Below are positions 63,161 through 64,000 of a stretch of 64,000 bases of DNA, piece by piece (within the stretch, counting starts at the first letter, position 1; the number at the start of each line of letters is the position of its first letter). Below the pieces are notes generated by a model. It was not told the origin of the DNA. It was given only the letters and a program-made list of their open reading frames with translations, and did not search any database. Made by a program: the position numbers and the translations under genes. The DNA comes from Sipunculus nudus (lineage: Eukaryota; Annelida; Sipuncula; Golfingiida; Sipunculidae): assembly GCA_026874595.1 (NCBI GenBank), contig CM049322.1:43030840-43094839 (forward strand), given 5' to 3'.

Positions 63161-63510
63161 TTGTATGCAAGTGATATGTTAATTGTATTAAGACAAACAA
63201 AGCTCAAGCAGGGGTCCGCAGCTTCAACACTTGGTTTGTTGCCTAAGGGTTCATTGTCTATGGTTAGGGGCGAAATCTCAGCCGATTGGGAAAGATATCA
63301 AAAACTGTCGTCATATTTGCTGGAACAATTTCACATTAGAAAATCTTTATAAAACTTAAGAAACAATACTATACAAAACTTGGTGGTGAAGTACAGAGGA
63401 TTGAATCACATCCTATATCAAAGCAGTGTCCGATTAATCTAATGCCATTTACCCTCATTCAGGTCATGTCAGTGTACGATTAATCAAATGTAATTCATCC
63501 TACCTAAGAT
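63161..63510 (+). pseudogene. Unrecognised coding-like fragment in two frames
   Basis: One frame (63161-63349) contains KLKQGSAASTLGLLPKGSL and ISADWERYQKLSSYLLEQF. After a shift near 63345 a second frame (63344-63478) reads FIKLKKQYYTKLGGEVQRI and on to LMPFTLIQVMSVYD before TAA. Both have protein-like composition, unlike the flanking AT-rich DNA. The lack of a splice site at its start and the shift suggest a dead ORF inserted in intron 7. I do not recognise the family. Confidence 0.35.
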
Positions 63511-64000
63511 CATGGCAGAGTTAAAATTTACAAATTTACATTACATCGGATCATAGCAAAATCCGATAAATTATTTTAATTGCAATTGTTATGCTTTCTT
63601 CCAAGTGTGAATTAGAAGACTTTGAAACCTGTAAAATAAACAAAATAATGAGATTGGATGAATCCGCAAATTAAGTTTTACTTTAAAGTAAAATACTTTA
63701 ATTTGTTATTAAAAACGTAAATTTTCCATATTTCTTGTGTGATACGAAACATAAAAATATATATATGACAATATAACATATCATGTTAACATTTCCTGGA
63801 ATAAGAGAATTTATCAATGTAACATCATATGCATCAACCTCCTGATAGAAATCTCTCCCTTTTTTCAACACGCACGAAGAACAATTTCGAGTCATTGTGG
63901 TAACTTTAATATATGATTTATTTTATTGATTACAAAAGGTTGATTTTAACCATAATACCCTTTTATTGGTATCTTTATTCTCTTTGCTATTATTATTATT

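Overview
The window looks like AT-rich, intron-bearing animal nuclear DNA, most likely from a mollusc and probably a bivalve. Four things support this: one multi-exon secreted-protein gene with GT-AG introns, abundant (TA)n and other microsatellites, several tandem satellites, and decayed LINE and Penelope-like retroelements. The placement in molluscs is inference, based on the resemblance of the dispersed hairpin repeats (about 2.7-9.1 kb and 33.4-35.9 kb) to repeats I associate with bivalve genomes, and on lophotrochozoans often carrying many genes of this secreted family. There is no sign of bacterial, phage or organellar DNA. Most open frames here are chance or repeat-derived.

The only gene I can build confidently is on the + strand at the right end (54,002 to beyond 64,000). 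It encodes a secreted protein with an IgGFc-binding N-terminal domain (FCGBP-like). Seven exons were joined by hand, starting with a signal-peptide exon. All six junctions keep phase except for one extra base inside exon 6, where a run of nine T shifts the frame and creates an early stop. A decayed second copy of that exon lies about 0.5 kb upstream in the preceding intron. Introns of this gene also carry a LINE C-terminal fragment, an internally deleted Penelope-like element (antisense), and two monomers of a palindromic satellite whose main array lies 16 kb away.

Layout from left to right. 0.15-0.99 kb is a repeat block related to 34.7-35.9 kb. 1.3-1.83 kb is a TTCA-type microsatellite. 2.4-9.4 kb is a mosaic of hairpin-ended repeats with internal 275-bp and 340-bp tandem arrays. 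A small MITE lies at 10.4 kb. 12.7-14.2 kb is an ACGT-rich satellite of about 190 bp. 15.2-16.2 kb is a Tc1/mariner-like non-autonomous element. 17.5-18.3 kb is a 51-bp minisatellite with a higher-order 457-bp period. 18.3-19.7 kb is an insertion between 12-bp direct repeats. 20.15-32.56 kb (copy A) and 44.6-51.7 kb (copy B) are an old direct segmental duplication; A has two extra blocks, one holding a 125-codon open frame that looks like a receptor ligand-binding fragment and one holding an inverted-repeat element plus tRNA-like SINEs. Between the copies are a second hairpin repeat block, gene-poor DNA, one possible minus-strand exon at 41.3 kb, and a 72-bp palindromic satellite at 43.5-44.6 kb.

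All coordinates were read by eye. Intron-exon edges of the main gene should be good to the base; repeat edges are approximate, usually to within tens of bases.
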